Shown piece after piece: positions 39,916 through 47,725 of a stretch of DNA of 64,000 nucleotides (its first letter is position 1; each line of letters starts with the position of its first letter). The position numbers and the translations under genes were made by a program. The notes under the pieces are model-generated. The model did no database searches. It was not told where the DNA came from and saw only the letters and a list, made by a program, of their open reading frames with translations. The DNA comes from Pseudomonas brassicacearum (GTDB taxonomy: Bacteria; Pseudomonadota; Gammaproteobacteria; Pseudomonadales; Pseudomonadaceae): positions 4,402,001 to 4,466,000 of the forward strand of contig NZ_CP045701.2 in NCBI RefSeq assembly GCF_009601685.2, given 5' to 3'.

Positions 39916-39930
39916 TTCCACTCCTTTTAT

Positions 39931-39945
39931 CCGGCTCCATGCCGG
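39931..39945 (-). promoter_or_regulatory. Hairpin fused to ribosome-binding site
   Basis: ccggc-atgga-gccgg followed by ATAAAAGGAG before the gene at 39688-39915. Confidence 0.5.
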
Positions 39946-40025
39946 TCTCCCGTAATACCCCATCTAGCACCAAATTGCCATCATGGGTCGCAGCGGTCGG
40001 CGCCTGACTAGCTATGGCGGAAACC

Positions 40026-40229
40026 CTAATCGGCGCGACCAATTAGATAGTCAACAGCCTCTGCTGCTGCATGCTTGTGGTCCGGGCTAATCCAGCAGTA
40101 TGGCTTGTTCCCATAGATGCCGATCTTCGCACTCTCAGACAACCGAAGCAGGTCAACCCCCTGCGCCTTGGCTTCCGCCACTATTGCGACGGCAGCCTGC
40201 TCCAGTGCGATCTCACGATCTGTAGCCAT
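40026..40229 (-). CDS. Small phage protein, unknown
   Basis: 67 residues: MATDREIALEQAAVAIVAEA KAQGVDLLRLSESAKIGIYG NKPYCWISPDHKHAAAEAVDYLIG. Helix-strand-helix, soluble. AAGGAG before the ATG at 40229 after a ccggc-gccgg hairpin (40246-40260). Confidence 0.62.
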   Translation of the reverse strand: MATDREIALEQAAVAIVAEAKAQGVDLLRLSESAKIGIYGNKPYCWISPDHKHAAAEAVDYLIGRAD

Positions 40230-40245
40230 CCCATTTCTCCTTGAT

Positions 40246-40260
40246 CCGGCCTCATGCCGG
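40246..40260 (-). promoter_or_regulatory. Hairpin fused to ribosome-binding site
   Basis: ccggc-atgag-gccgg then ATCAAGGAG, before the gene at 40026-40229; near-copy of the hairpin at 39931-39945. Confidence 0.5.
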
Positions 40261-40325
40261 GCCATCAACCAATAGCCCACAAACTCGAATCACGCCAACC
40301 GCGCCACCGGCGAGCTGCGTGTGAA

Positions 40326-40514
40326 TCAGTTGAACTCCAGCGCCTCAGAAAGCAGCCCCGCCGACTCGGTGTAGGTCGCCAGATCAATGACCTGGCGAAG
40401 GAACACGACCATCGCCAATTTCTGAGCGTCGTCAGGTAGCCCTACCCATTTCAGCATCGCCCTCGCGTCTTCCTCTATTGCCGCGAGTGCATCTACGTCG
40501 CTTTGCAGTCTCAT
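40326..40514 (-). CDS. Small phage protein, unknown
   Basis: 62 residues, fully helical (DVDALAAIEEDARAMLKWVG LPDDAQKLAMVVFLRQVIDL ATYTESAGLLSEAL). GGAGG seven bases before the ATG, in the context GGAGGCCGAC. Third of three small leftward genes in this stretch. Confidence 0.58.
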   Translation of the reverse strand: MRLQSDVDALAAIEEDARAMLKWVGLPDDAQKLAMVVFLRQVIDLATYTESAGLLSEALEFN

Positions 40515-40591
40515 GTCGGCCTCCGGTCAGTGTGAGCTCTAACAAGTCATAGCCATCAACTACGAATCACGCCAACCGGCGAGGATCCCCT

Positions 40592-42397
40592 ATGTCCGCA
40601 CAACAGAAATTGCCTCAGTTCATCCATGGCCAGCCGAGCATGGGACTGCCGTTCGAAAAGGAACTGGTGGTTGACCTGTTCGCCGGCGGCGGTGGCGCCA
40701 GCACCGGAATTGCCCGGGCATACCGTGAGCCAGACGTTGCGGTAAACCACAATCAAATCGCCCTGGCGGTTCACCGCGCCAACCACCCGAAGACAGCGCA
40801 CTACGTGGCCGACGTGTACGAGGTTGATCCTCGGGAAGCCACTGGCGGGCAGCCGGTCGCGATCATCTGGGCATCGCCAGACTGCCGCCACCACAGCAAG
40901 GCCAAGGGCGGCGCGCCTCGCGATCGCGGTGTGCGTGGGTTGGCTTGGGTAGTGATTCGCTGGTTGTTCGTCACGAAATCCCGTCTTCTCTTCCTAGAAA
41001 ACGTTGAAGAGTTCTGCGACTGGGGCCCAATCGACGATGACGGACAGCCGATCAAGTCTGAGCGCGGCCGCACCTTTAAGGCGTTCATTGCTGCTATCAG
41101 CACCGGCCTGCCTGCTGATCATCCTGACATGCCGGAAATCATGCAGGCGATCGGAGAGTTCGTGCCGATGGAAGCCCTGGTGCGCGGGCTGGGCTACAAC
41201 GCCGAGTGGCGGGAGCGGATCGCGGCGAACGCCGGCACTCCAACCATCCGCAAGCGCCTTTATCTAGTGGCCCGAAGCGACGGCAAGCCGATCGTTTGGC
41301 CGTCGCCTAAGCGTCACAAGCGGCCCGCGGCGAAACAATTGCCATGGCGCTCCGCCGCTGAATGCATCGACTGGAGCAACCTCGGGCGCACGATCTTCCG
41401 AGACAAACCGATGGCCGAGAACACCATGCGCCGAGTGGCCAAGGGCTGCTGGCGGCATGTGCTGACCAGTGCGAAGCCTTTCATCGTGCCGATGCGCGGA
41501 ACGTCATCGGCGCACACCAGCACACACGGAACCGACGAAGCGCTTTCCACGATCAGTGCGGGCGGCACCCATCACGCTCTGGTGCAGCCGGTTGCAGCGC
41601 CCTTCCTTACCGAGTGCGCCAACGGATCAGCACAGCGCAACTTCGACGTGCAGGAGCCGCTGCGCACGCAGGTCGCCCAAGTCAAAGGCGGACACTTCGC
41701 GATGGCAGCAGCACACATGACAGCCTTCGGGCAGAACGCAGCGGGCAGCTCGCCCGATGAGCCTACGCAGACAGTTCTCGCAGGCGCCCAGCGTCACGGC
41801 ATCGTTACAGCATTCTTCGAACAGGCGAATGGCGGCTTCTACAAAGGCGACGGCCGCTCGGCCTACGATCCGATTTCGACCATCTGCCAGTCCGGCGCCA
41901 ACCAGCGGCTCGTGAGCGCCTACCTGGTGAAGTACTACGGAAAAGAGAGAGACGGCATTCCGCTCACCGAGCCGATGCACACGCTGCCGACGAAAGACAG
42001 GGTTGCGGTGGTTGAAACTGTTCAGGTGCCGGACACGCTGACACCTGAACAGATGGAAGGCGCCCGCCGTTGCGCAGTGTTCATGCACGAATACCTGCCT
42101 GAGCACTTCAAAGACCCGGCGGAAATGGTGATGGTGGGCGGATACGTGCTGATCGACATCACGCTTCGCATGCTGCAACCACCTGAGCTAAAAGCCGCTC
42201 AAGGCTTCGACAAGGACTACATCATCGATCGCGGGCTGTTCGTTGACCCGGTCACTGGTGCCGAGGAATGGCGCGACATCAAGAAGGTCGACCAGGTGCG
42301 ACTCATCGGCAACAGCGTCTGTCCAGACGAGGCCGAGGCACTGGTCGCCGCCAACGCCGCAGACATCATCGAGCTTTATCAGCGCCTCGCCGCATAA
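40592..42397 (+). CDS. DNA (cytosine-5) methyltransferase
   Basis: 601 residues. Motif I VVDLFAGGGGASTGIARAY (residues 26-44), motif IV ASPDCRHHSKAKG with catalytic Cys98, and a C-terminal motif X-like QVRLIGNSVCPDEAEALVAANA. The middle (about 270-480) is a long region with repeated TIxxxGTHHAL / VLAGAQRHGI blocks, typical of large phage C5 enzymes. No restriction enzyme lies nearby, so a solitary methylase that shields phage DNA is likely. A cgcc-aacc-ggcg hairpin with GAGGA precedes the ATG. Confidence 0.9.
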   Translation: MSAQQKLPQFIHGQPSMGLPFEKELVVDLFAGGGGASTGIARAYREPDVAVNHNQIALAVHRANHPKTAHYVADVYEVDPREATGGQPVAIIWASPDCRHHSKAKGGAPRDRGVRGLAWVVIRWLFVTKSRLLFLENVEEFCDWGPIDDDGQPIKSERGRTFKAFIAAISTGLPADHPDMPEIMQAIGEFVPMEALVRGLGYNAEWRERIAANAGTPTIRKRLYLVARSDGKPIVWPSPKRHKRPAAKQLPWRSAAECIDWSNLGRTIFRDKPMAENTMRRVAKGCWRHVLTSAKPFIVPMRGTSSAHTSTHGTDEALSTISAGGTHHALVQPVAAPFLTECANGSAQRNFDVQEPLRTQVAQVKGGHFAMAAAHMTAFGQNAAGSSPDEPTQTVLAGAQRHGIVTAFFEQANGGFYKGDGRSAYDPISTICQSGANQRLVSAYLVKYYGKERDGIPLTEPMHTLPTKDRVAVVETVQVPDTLTPEQMEGARRCAVFMHEYLPEHFKDPAEMVMVGGYVLIDITLRMLQPPELKAAQGFDKDYIIDRGLFVDPVTGAEEWRDIKKVDQVRLIGNSVCPDEAEALVAANAADIIELYQRLAA

Positions 42398-42440
42398 CCC
42401 ACCCTCCACCGCCCGGGCATGCCCCGGCAAGGACATAGCC

Positions 42441-43082
42441 ATGCCCGCAGAAAACAAACAGGCCGTACCGCTGAAGGTTGAACGGTCGACGGTAACAAAG
42501 CTGGTCATCACCGGTGCGCCGCGACTGGACCCGATCACCGTGTTCCTCGAGGACTTCGGGCGGCGCGACTGCCCGATCGAATCGAACCCGAATTACCAGA
42601 CTGCCCAGGGCAAGATCACCATTAACTGCTGGGATAGTAGCTGGAACGCATATTGGGGCGGCATGGGGCCGCGCACTGTCGCCGAGTTCGTCGCCGACTG
42701 CGACTGGCATTACATCCTGAACTGCCTGGATCGCGGTATCAGCCCAACCGCTTTCAGCGGCGATGCGCTCCACGCCTTCGCTAAGAAGTGCATTGTCCAG
42801 CGGCGCCGACAGCAGACCGGCCGCCACGACTGGGAGCTGGGCGAACTGAGCAAGGAGGATGCTCGCTCGCTTTGGTGTGACATCGATGTTCTGCGCAACA
42901 TCGAGAGCTCCAGCGAATGCTGGCATCAAAGCGAACTGCTAACCGACCTCTTCGGCGAAGAATGGCATTACCCGCTGGACGGCAATGCCGTCGAGGAAAA
43001 CCACAAATTCAATTACCTGCGCCGGGTTGTCGAAGCGGTGCAACAAGCGCTGCGCCAGGAACGGCAGCAGGAGGCCGCATGA
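42441..43082 (+). CDS. Early-region protein, unknown
   Basis: 213 residues. VERSTVTKLVITGAPRLDPI TVFLEDFGRRDCPIESNPNY, KITINCWDSSWNAYWGGMGP RTVAEFVADCDWHYILNCLD: a beta-rich N-terminal part and helical rest. Common next to phage early genes; no enzymatic motif seen. AAGGA before the ATG at 42441. The next gene overlaps its stop. Confidence 0.68.
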   Translation: MPAENKQAVPLKVERSTVTKLVITGAPRLDPITVFLEDFGRRDCPIESNPNYQTAQGKITINCWDSSWNAYWGGMGPRTVAEFVADCDWHYILNCLDRGISPTAFSGDALHAFAKKCIVQRRRQQTGRHDWELGELSKEDARSLWCDIDVLRNIESSSECWHQSELLTDLFGEEWHYPLDGNAVEENHKFNYLRRVVEAVQQALRQERQQEAA

Positions 43083-43393
43083 AGCGCATCTACCTCAGCG
43101 GCCCCATGACCAACATGCTGGACCTGAACTTCCCGCTGTTCCACACGGTGACGTCCGCCCTGCGCAACGCCGGGCACGTCGTCATCAACCCCGCCGAACT
43201 CAACCCTGACCCGGGCACCTGGAGCGAGTGCATGCGCCGCGACATCAAAGCGCTGATGGATTGCGACACCGTGGCCACCCTGCCCGGCTGGCAGGATTCC
43301 CGCGGCGCCAGCCTTGAAGTGCACATCGGCAAGGCGCTCGGCATGAAAGTTGTGAATGCCCATGATCTGGTATCGATGGAGATTGCAGGATGA
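43079..43393 (+). CDS. DUF4406 nucleoside-deoxyribosyltransferase-like protein
   Basis: 104 residues. KRIYLSGPMTNMLDLNFPLF HTVTSALRNAGHVVINPAEL ... MRRDIKALMDCDTVATLPGW QDSRGASLEVHIGKALGM matches DUF4406, related to nucleoside 2-deoxyribosyltransferases and Rossmann-like nucleotide binders. Possibly a nucleotide-pool enzyme. ATGA coupling with the upstream gene. Confidence 0.88.
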   Translation: MKRIYLSGPMTNMLDLNFPLFHTVTSALRNAGHVVINPAELNPDPGTWSECMRRDIKALMDCDTVATLPGWQDSRGASLEVHIGKALGMKVVNAHDLVSMEIAG

Positions 43394-43447
43394 GCTATGA
43401 AACTCATGAACCGCAATTCTAAATCGGCGCTGCAAAACTGGTATAGT

Positions 43448-43831
43448 TTAAACTTTAGGGTCGTTAGTATTTCGCCCAAGCAAATAACCAACAATAGTTC
43501 CCAGCAAACCAATTACCGGTGATATTTGCTTATCACTATATCCAGCAACAACCAAGAACACCGCGCTGACTATAACGAGTACCGTACCAAAAACCTTGAG
43601 AATGCTATCGGCCGAATACCCCTTCCCCAAAAGCCTCGAAGCCAGAAAACAAATTACAAACCCAAACAACAACACCACAACACTTATAGTCATTGCATTC
43701 TTAGCGGACCACCAAACCTCATTCCCAGCTGGAACTTTAGCAATACTGACAGTTTCGGAAATATTTTTTTTAGATTCCGTTATTTTACCATCAAGCTCTT
43801 TAAACATAACATCAAACGATTTCTCGCTCAT
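43448..43831 (-). CDS. Membrane protein of AT-rich two-gene cargo unit
   Basis: 127 residues. N-terminal amphipathic/coiled region (SFDVMFKELDGKITESKKNI SETVSIAK), then hydrophobic helices at about 46-66 (AMTISVVVLLFGFVICFLAS), 79-97 (ILKVFGTVLVIVSAVFLVVA) and 104-120 (SPVIGLLGTIVGYLLG). Family unknown. Base composition is clearly more AT-rich than flanking phage genes, and it runs against them. ATGA overlap with the partner gene. Confidence 0.65.
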   Translation of the reverse strand: MSEKSFDVMFKELDGKITESKKNISETVSIAKVPAGNEVWWSAKNAMTISVVVLLFGFVICFLASRLLGKGYSADSILKVFGTVLVIVSAVFLVVAGYSDKQISPVIGLLGTIVGYLLGRNTNDPKV

Positions 43832-44130
43832 CTCTCACTCTCCAGCACTTTTATTCTCGACTTCAAAAGCTCTATCATAGTTTCTTGCTGCCGAACCAAA
43901 TTCAACAATTGCTTGTTTTCCCACTTTAACTTAATGGAAGAGTCAAGACCCGGATACTCTCCACCGACAGCCTCGCTTTCATGATATCCAGCAACAGCTT
44001 CTGCTGCTGGATCTGAATGCGCAGCCGGGGGGCTCGCAACATCGGTAAAATTTGGAAAATTAGGTAGCTCCCAACTGACCGCATCAAAGGAGATAAGAAC
44101 CATTAGATATAAAAATGATGTTTTAGACAT
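43828..44130 (-). CDS. Exported coiled-coil protein, partner of membrane protein
   Basis: 100 residues. N-terminal hydrophobic segment (TSFLYLMVLISFDAVSW) is a probable signal peptide or anchor; a Pro/Glu-rich middle (ASPPAAHSDPAAEAVAGYHE SEAVGG) leads to a C-terminal coiled coil (IKLKWENKQLLNLVRQQETM IELLKSRIKVLESE). Family unknown. First gene of the leftward pair, with its AT-rich promoter region in 44131-44275. Confidence 0.62.
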   Translation of the reverse strand: MSKTSFLYLMVLISFDAVSWELPNFPNFTDVASPPAAHSDPAAEAVAGYHESEAVGGEYPGLDSSIKLKWENKQLLNLVRQQETMIELLKSRIKVLESER

Positions 44131-44275
44131 CTCTATTCACTCCCACACGAGCAAATCCGATTAATTTTCACATCATGAACAACTACATTTGTTTTAGTAG
44201 ATCAAGCGTAAAACTCCAGTTAATTTGAGATTTATTTACCCCCCCTCACTGTCTCTTTCTACCCCTTCAAAGTCA

Positions 44276-44289
44276 GCCGCTATAGCGGC
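44276..44289 (+). promoter_or_regulatory. Hairpin fused to ribosome-binding site
   Basis: gccgc-tata-gcggc directly followed by AAGGA and, eight bases on, the ATG at 44302. Confidence 0.55.
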
Positions 44290-44301
44290 AAGGACGAAGT
44301 C

Positions 44302-44904
44302 ATGCCTGAAGAAAATGCAATACGCCTAAATCGCGCGGCCCGAGATGTTGTCGCTGAACGTCAACGCCAAGTATCGGCCGAGGGTTATTCGCTCCATCGC
44401 GACGACCTCTACGTGAAGGGTGAGCTCGCCGAAGCGGGAGCAGCCTACGCATGCCTCGCAGGCAAACCGGGCAGCATGAGTTCGGCATGGCCCTGGGGCG
44501 CTGGCACATTCAAGCCAAGCGAGGATCGGCGACGCGACATGGTCAAAGCTGCCGCCCTGCTGCTGGCAGAGATTGAGCGCCTGGACCGGGTCGGCCTGAT
44601 AAACCACTGGCCGGTTCGAAGGGATGAGAACGGAATGTTCCAACATCCTGACATGCCAGATTTCGAAGAAGGTGAAGGCGACAAGTGCAAGACCTGGATC
44701 GCTGAGCAGGGCCTGCAGGTCGCCATGGTCAGCCTGGAATACGCTGACGAAGCAATCGCGAACCGATACTTCGAATCCCATGACCCTGACTGCAGCTACT
44801 GGGAGCCTGACCGACCCGAAGGCGAAGACTGGTTCTGTCTGGCAATCCACGACACAGACGACGGCCCGGTCTGCTGGTGGGCACGCCGCGAGGTGACGCC
44901 ATGA
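44302..44904 (+). CDS. Phage early protein with NTP-pyrophosphohydrolase-like N-terminal motif
   Basis: 200 residues. RAARDVVAERQRQVSAEGYS LHRDDLYVKGELAEAGAAYA and WGAGTFKPSEDRRRDMVKAA ALLLAEIERLDR are a familiar phage N-terminal domain (MazG-like charge pattern without certain catalytic set). The C-terminus (YWEPDRPEGEDWFCLAIHDT DDGPVCWWARR) is a DUF551-like end. No firm function. Confidence 0.68.
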   Translation: MPEENAIRLNRAARDVVAERQRQVSAEGYSLHRDDLYVKGELAEAGAAYACLAGKPGSMSSAWPWGAGTFKPSEDRRRDMVKAAALLLAEIERLDRVGLINHWPVRRDENGMFQHPDMPDFEEGEGDKCKTWIAEQGLQVAMVSLEYADEAIANRYFESHDPDCSYWEPDRPEGEDWFCLAIHDTDDGPVCWWARREVTP

Positions 44905-44957
44905 TCCTCCCCCTGCTCTATATGGCCTGGCTCATCTATTCGGGGCCGAGGCCATGA
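44901..44957 (+). CDS. 18-residue micro-ORF coupled on both sides
   Basis: MILPLLYMAWLIYSGPRP. Its ATG overlaps the upstream stop (ATGA at 44901-44904) and its stop overlaps the next ATG (ATGA at 44954-44957). It is hydrophobic enough to insert in a membrane. The double overlap argues for translation, if only as a ribosome relay; a functional peptide is unproven. Confidence 0.5.
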   Translation: MILPLLYMAWLIYSGPRP

Positions 44958-45376
44958 ACAGACCGGTAACTGAACGCGACTTCAGAAAGCCTGAATTTAG
45001 GGATGCCCAGCCCGAGGACTACGAATTCAGGGAAGACGGTGCGGTGGTCAGAAAGGACCGCTGGGAAACAGCAATCCGCCAGATCCGCTGCATTGTCGGG
45101 CCGAATGGTCGGGAGTTCGAAATCGCCGATGTGGTTGCGGCAGTTGATGCAGTCGCGGGCGGATGGCGCGACCCGGAACCCGACGAAGACCCAGGCTATG
45201 ACGTGATCGATGTCCGGCTCTCTTGCGGCAGCATCCTCTGCGGCCTGGAAAGGATGGGCAAGGAGTACGCCTTCGCTTGGCGATTCGGCGGTACCGACTT
45301 CACCCACGCTGATTTTGGTGCCGACATCGAAGCTTGGCGCCCATCCAGACGCAAGCCTGACGCACCCGCCTCCTAA
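44954..45376 (+). CDS. Early-region protein, unknown
   Basis: 140 residues. ERDFRKPEFRDAQPEDYEFR EDGAVVRKDRWETAIRQIRC IVGPNGREFEIADVVAAVDA V: an acidic, Arg-rich mixed fold that recurs as a small phage protein next to DUF551-type genes. No motif for catalysis. Translation is coupled to the 18-codon frame. Confidence 0.65.
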   Translation: MNRPVTERDFRKPEFRDAQPEDYEFREDGAVVRKDRWETAIRQIRCIVGPNGREFEIADVVAAVDAVAGGWRDPEPDEDPGYDVIDVRLSCGSILCGLERMGKEYAFAWRFGGTDFTHADFGADIEAWRPSRRKPDAPAS

Positions 45377-45424
45377 CCCCAACCCACCTACAGCCTGCCG
45401 GTGAACGACGGGCGAGGAATTCGT

Positions 45425-45919
45425 ATGCCTGATCAAAAATCTTTACTGCGCGAAGTGGCGATCGATGCGATCTCCGATATCGCCCAGCACCTGCCGCTCG
45501 ACTGCCAAATGTTCCTGGTGGTGTGCCGCCCCGGCAAGGCGGACTTCGACCTGCTCCTGCCGTCGCCCGAGGCGAACCTGAACAACGCCCTCGACGCGCT
45601 GCGCCGCCAGGGCCTGAGTATCGACGGCGACAACGCCTACAAGCGCGACCTGCTGGACTGCGTTGTCGGCGCCCTGGCCATGGGCGCGCAGAACACGAAC
45701 CCTCCGCCGGCCGGACACTGGGGCCAGCGCTTTTGGGGTATCGGCCGGGAAGAACGAGCGCTGCACGAAGAAATGGTCGCGACGCTCCGTGAGTCTCGGC
45801 AAGTGATCGCCGTGGCGCTCAAGACTGGGGCGCCCGACTGGTTCGACACCGATGAAAAGGTGGCACAGCACGTCACCGTGCAAAAGATCGACGCAGCCAT
45901 CGCCAAAGCCAATCGATAA
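45425..45919 (+). CDS. Early-region protein, unknown
   Basis: 164 residues from MPDQKSLLREVAIDAISDIA. Includes a MFLVVCRPGKADFDLLLPSP strand pair and a Pro-rich linker NTNPPPAGHWGQRFWGIGRE followed by helices ending AAIAKANR. Recurs in Pseudomonas prophages. CGAGGAA before the ATG at 45425. Confidence 0.6.
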   Translation: MPDQKSLLREVAIDAISDIAQHLPLDCQMFLVVCRPGKADFDLLLPSPEANLNNALDALRRQGLSIDGDNAYKRDLLDCVVGALAMGAQNTNPPPAGHWGQRFWGIGREERALHEEMVATLRESRQVIAVALKTGAPDWFDTDEKVAQHVTVQKIDAAIAKANR

Positions 45920-45927
45920 CCACCTTC

Positions 45928-45944
45928 TGCCGCCACGCGCGGCA
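45928..45944 (+). promoter_or_regulatory. Hairpin fused to ribosome-binding site
   Basis: tgccgc-cacgc-gcggca followed by AGGAA; almost the same as the hairpin at 46169-46185. Confidence 0.55.
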
Positions 45945-45954
45945 AGGAACCCAT

Positions 45955-46161
45955 ATGCCTGCAAAAAAACTGTTCGAAGTCCTGATCGGCGCCCTGCTGT
46001 ACCTGCTGATCACCCTGCTCTGGTTTTTCTATGCGGTACCGGAAATGGTCGAGCGCGGCTCTGATATTGCCATGATCATCGCCGGCTTCGGCTCGCTGGT
46101 CTGGCTCTCCGCGACCGGCTGCATCCTCATTTACATCATCCAGAAGACGCGCCCCGCGTAA
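45955..46161 (+). CDS. Small two-helix membrane protein
   Basis: 68 residues. Helices LIGALLYLLITLLWFFYAVP (about 10-29) and IAMIIAGFGSLVWLSATGCILIYI (about 38-61). Short positively charged ends. No family recognised. Lies just before xis. Confidence 0.65.
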   Translation: MPAKKLFEVLIGALLYLLITLLWFFYAVPEMVERGSDIAMIIAGFGSLVWLSATGCILIYIIQKTRPA

Positions 46162-46168
46162 CCCTTTC

Positions 46169-46185
46169 TGCCGCCAGGCGCGGCA
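46169..46185 (+). promoter_or_regulatory. Hairpin fused to ribosome-binding site
   Basis: tgccgc-caggc-gcggca then CGGAG before the excisionase ATG at 46198. Confidence 0.55.
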
Positions 46186-46197
46186 CGGAGCATCACC

Positions 46198-46431
46198 ATG
46201 GCAAAGGTCATTGCACAAATGACGATAAAGCTCCCCCGGCTTATGGAGGTGAGCGAATACAGGAAGCTGCGCTACGTCGGGGGAAAGCCGAGCGTGCAGC
46301 AGCTGAAGAAATGGATTGAGGAAGGCGAGGTGGCAGGAGAGGTGAAAGGCGGGATGTATTTTGTGGACGTCCAGGCTGCAGTGATGGGCTCTACTGACCC
46401 GCTGCTGGCCCAAATGATGGAGATCGGTTGA
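46198..46431 (+). CDS. xis: Excisionase (Xis)
   Basis: 77 residues. LMEVSEYRKLRYVGGKPSVQ QLKKWIEEGEVAGEVKGGMY FVDV is a winged-helix excisionase pattern (HK022/lambda Xis-like). It bends attachment-site DNA and directs the integrase toward excision. Its stop overlaps the integrase start (TGATG), so both are made together. Confidence 0.82.
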   Translation: MAKVIAQMTIKLPRLMEVSEYRKLRYVGGKPSVQQLKKWIEEGEVAGEVKGGMYFVDVQAAVMGSTDPLLAQMMEIG

Positions 46432-47567
46432 TGGCTGCCCGGCCGCGCACACTGAAAAACAGGAAGTTACCGCCGAATCTCTACCCCAACGGGAAGTATT
46501 GGCGGTACCGCAACCCAATCACCGGCCTGATGACGAGCATCAACCGCCCCATAGAGGAGGCAATAAAACTAGCCCGGGCGGCAAATTTGAAACTGGCGGC
46601 GCTCGTTGTGGACGATGGCGCGCTGCTCACCCTGCTTACGGGTGATCGCCTGCCGACTGTCAGCAACCTGCTGCAGCGCTTCCACGATGAATGGCTGGTG
46701 GATAAGGGCTACGCCGCTCGCACCCTGGAAGAGATCAAATTCAAGATCGAGCGCTACCGGCAGGACCTTGGAGATAGGCTTATCGGGCAGATGGACGTGC
46801 TGGCTATGGCCGAGTATCTGGACCAGTTCAGCAACAACGCCTACACCAAGCACCGGGGGTTGTGGGTGCAGATATTCGCATTTGCCGTGGCCAAGGGCCT
46901 GGCCGAGCGAAATAACGCCGAGCTGACTCTGGTGAAGAAGGAGGCGGAGAAGAAGCGGCAGCGGCACACGCTGGAGGGGTTGAAGTCGGTCATCGACGCG
47001 GCGACTACGCCACCCTGGCTAAAGCGAGCAATTCGCCTGGCGCTGACCAGTCTACAGCGGCGCGAAGATATCGTGACGTGGCTGAAATCAGCTGCCGACA
47101 TGGAGAAAAACACTCTGACGGTATCGCCCGGCAAGACCCAGGGTTATGACAACCCCGTCCACCTGAAAATCAAGATGGGCGCCGCGCTCCGGGAGGTAGT
47201 TGGCGAGTGCCTGCGCTCGCCTCTGGCTTCGCCCTACCTGATCCACTACAAGCCGAAGGCGCGCCGGCGCGAGCAGATCGACGCGAAGGACCATTGGACC
47301 TCAGTAACGCCTGACTACCTGACCAAGGAGTTCAGCAAGGCCCGAGACGCGGCACACGCCTACGACCATGTGCCGGCCGGCGAGCGCCCCACTTTTCATG
47401 AGATCCGCGCTTTGGGTGCATGGTTGTACGAGCAGCAGAATTTCCCACAGGAATATATCCAGGCGCTGCTGGGTCATGCGGATGAGAAGATGACCAGGCA
47501 CTACCAGGAGGGGCACGGCAACAAGACAATTGAGTACGTCGAGGTGGGAGCAGAATTGGCATTGTGA
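46431..47567 (+). CDS. int: Prophage tyrosine integrase
   Basis: 378 residues. N-terminal arm-binding start (ARPRTLKNRKLPPNLYPNGK YWRYRNPITG), core-binding domain (about 65-165), catalytic domain with SLQRREDIVTW (Arg), SPGKTQGYDNPVHLKI (Lys), FHEIRALGAWL (HxxR) and LLGHADEKMTRHYQEGHG (His, Tyr). Lambda/HK022 integrase branch. Ends 76 bp from attR. Integrates at the 3' end of tRNA-Val(GAC). Confidence 0.93.
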   Translation: MAARPRTLKNRKLPPNLYPNGKYWRYRNPITGLMTSINRPIEEAIKLARAANLKLAALVVDDGALLTLLTGDRLPTVSNLLQRFHDEWLVDKGYAARTLEEIKFKIERYRQDLGDRLIGQMDVLAMAEYLDQFSNNAYTKHRGLWVQIFAFAVAKGLAERNNAELTLVKKEAEKKRQRHTLEGLKSVIDAATTPPWLKRAIRLALTSLQRREDIVTWLKSAADMEKNTLTVSPGKTQGYDNPVHLKIKMGAALREVVGECLRSPLASPYLIHYKPKARRREQIDAKDHWTSVTPDYLTKEFSKARDAAHAYDHVPAGERPTFHEIRALGAWLYEQQNFPQEYIQALLGHADEKMTRHYQEGHGNKTIEYVEVGAELAL

Positions 47568-47574
47568 GGTGGGG

Positions 47575-47606
47575 GTTTTGCAAAAGTTTTGCAAAAGTTT
47601 TGCAAA
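47575..47606. repeat. Three 11-bp direct repeats beside attR
   Basis: gttttgcaaaa at 47575 and 47586, and gttttgcaaa at 47597, in exact tandem, immediately between int and the attachment core. Candidates for integrase arm sites or Xis sites; each unit is also a near-palindrome (ttttgcaaaa). Confidence 0.55.
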
Positions 47607-47622
47607 TCGCACCCAACAAAAA

Positions 47623-47647
47623 AGGGCCCACCTTTCGGTGAGCCCTT
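47623..47647 (-). terminator. tRNA-Val terminator, right copy carried by the phage
   Basis: Leftward gggctcacc-gaaa-ggtgggccc then TTTTTT. Differs from the left copy by paired changes that keep the stem. Confidence 0.7.
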
Positions 47648-47725
47648 CTAGACCGCCCAGCAGAGCGGATTTTGTTTGGTAGGCGCGATTGGACTCGAAC
47701 CAACGACCCCCACCATGTCAAGGTG
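47643..47725. repeat. attR: 83-bp prophage end repeat
   Basis: Exact match to 5246-5328. Overlaps the last 49 bases of the complete tRNA-Val gene, so the phage replaces the 3' end it takes over. Confidence 0.92.

Larger units (their letters stand above)
5246..47725. mobile_element. Complete lambda/HK97-type siphoprophage in tRNA-Val(GAC)
   Basis: About 42.4 kb between 83-bp direct repeats. All functional blocks are present: integrase and excisionase, repressor and cro, replication, terminase, HK97-type head, long non-contractile lambda-like tail (G/GT, tape measure, M, L, K, I, J), and lysis genes. No structural gene shows a frameshift or internal stop, so it may be inducible. Late genes run leftward, the leftward early operon feeds in the same direction, and the rightward early genes end in xis-int. 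Confidence 0.93.
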
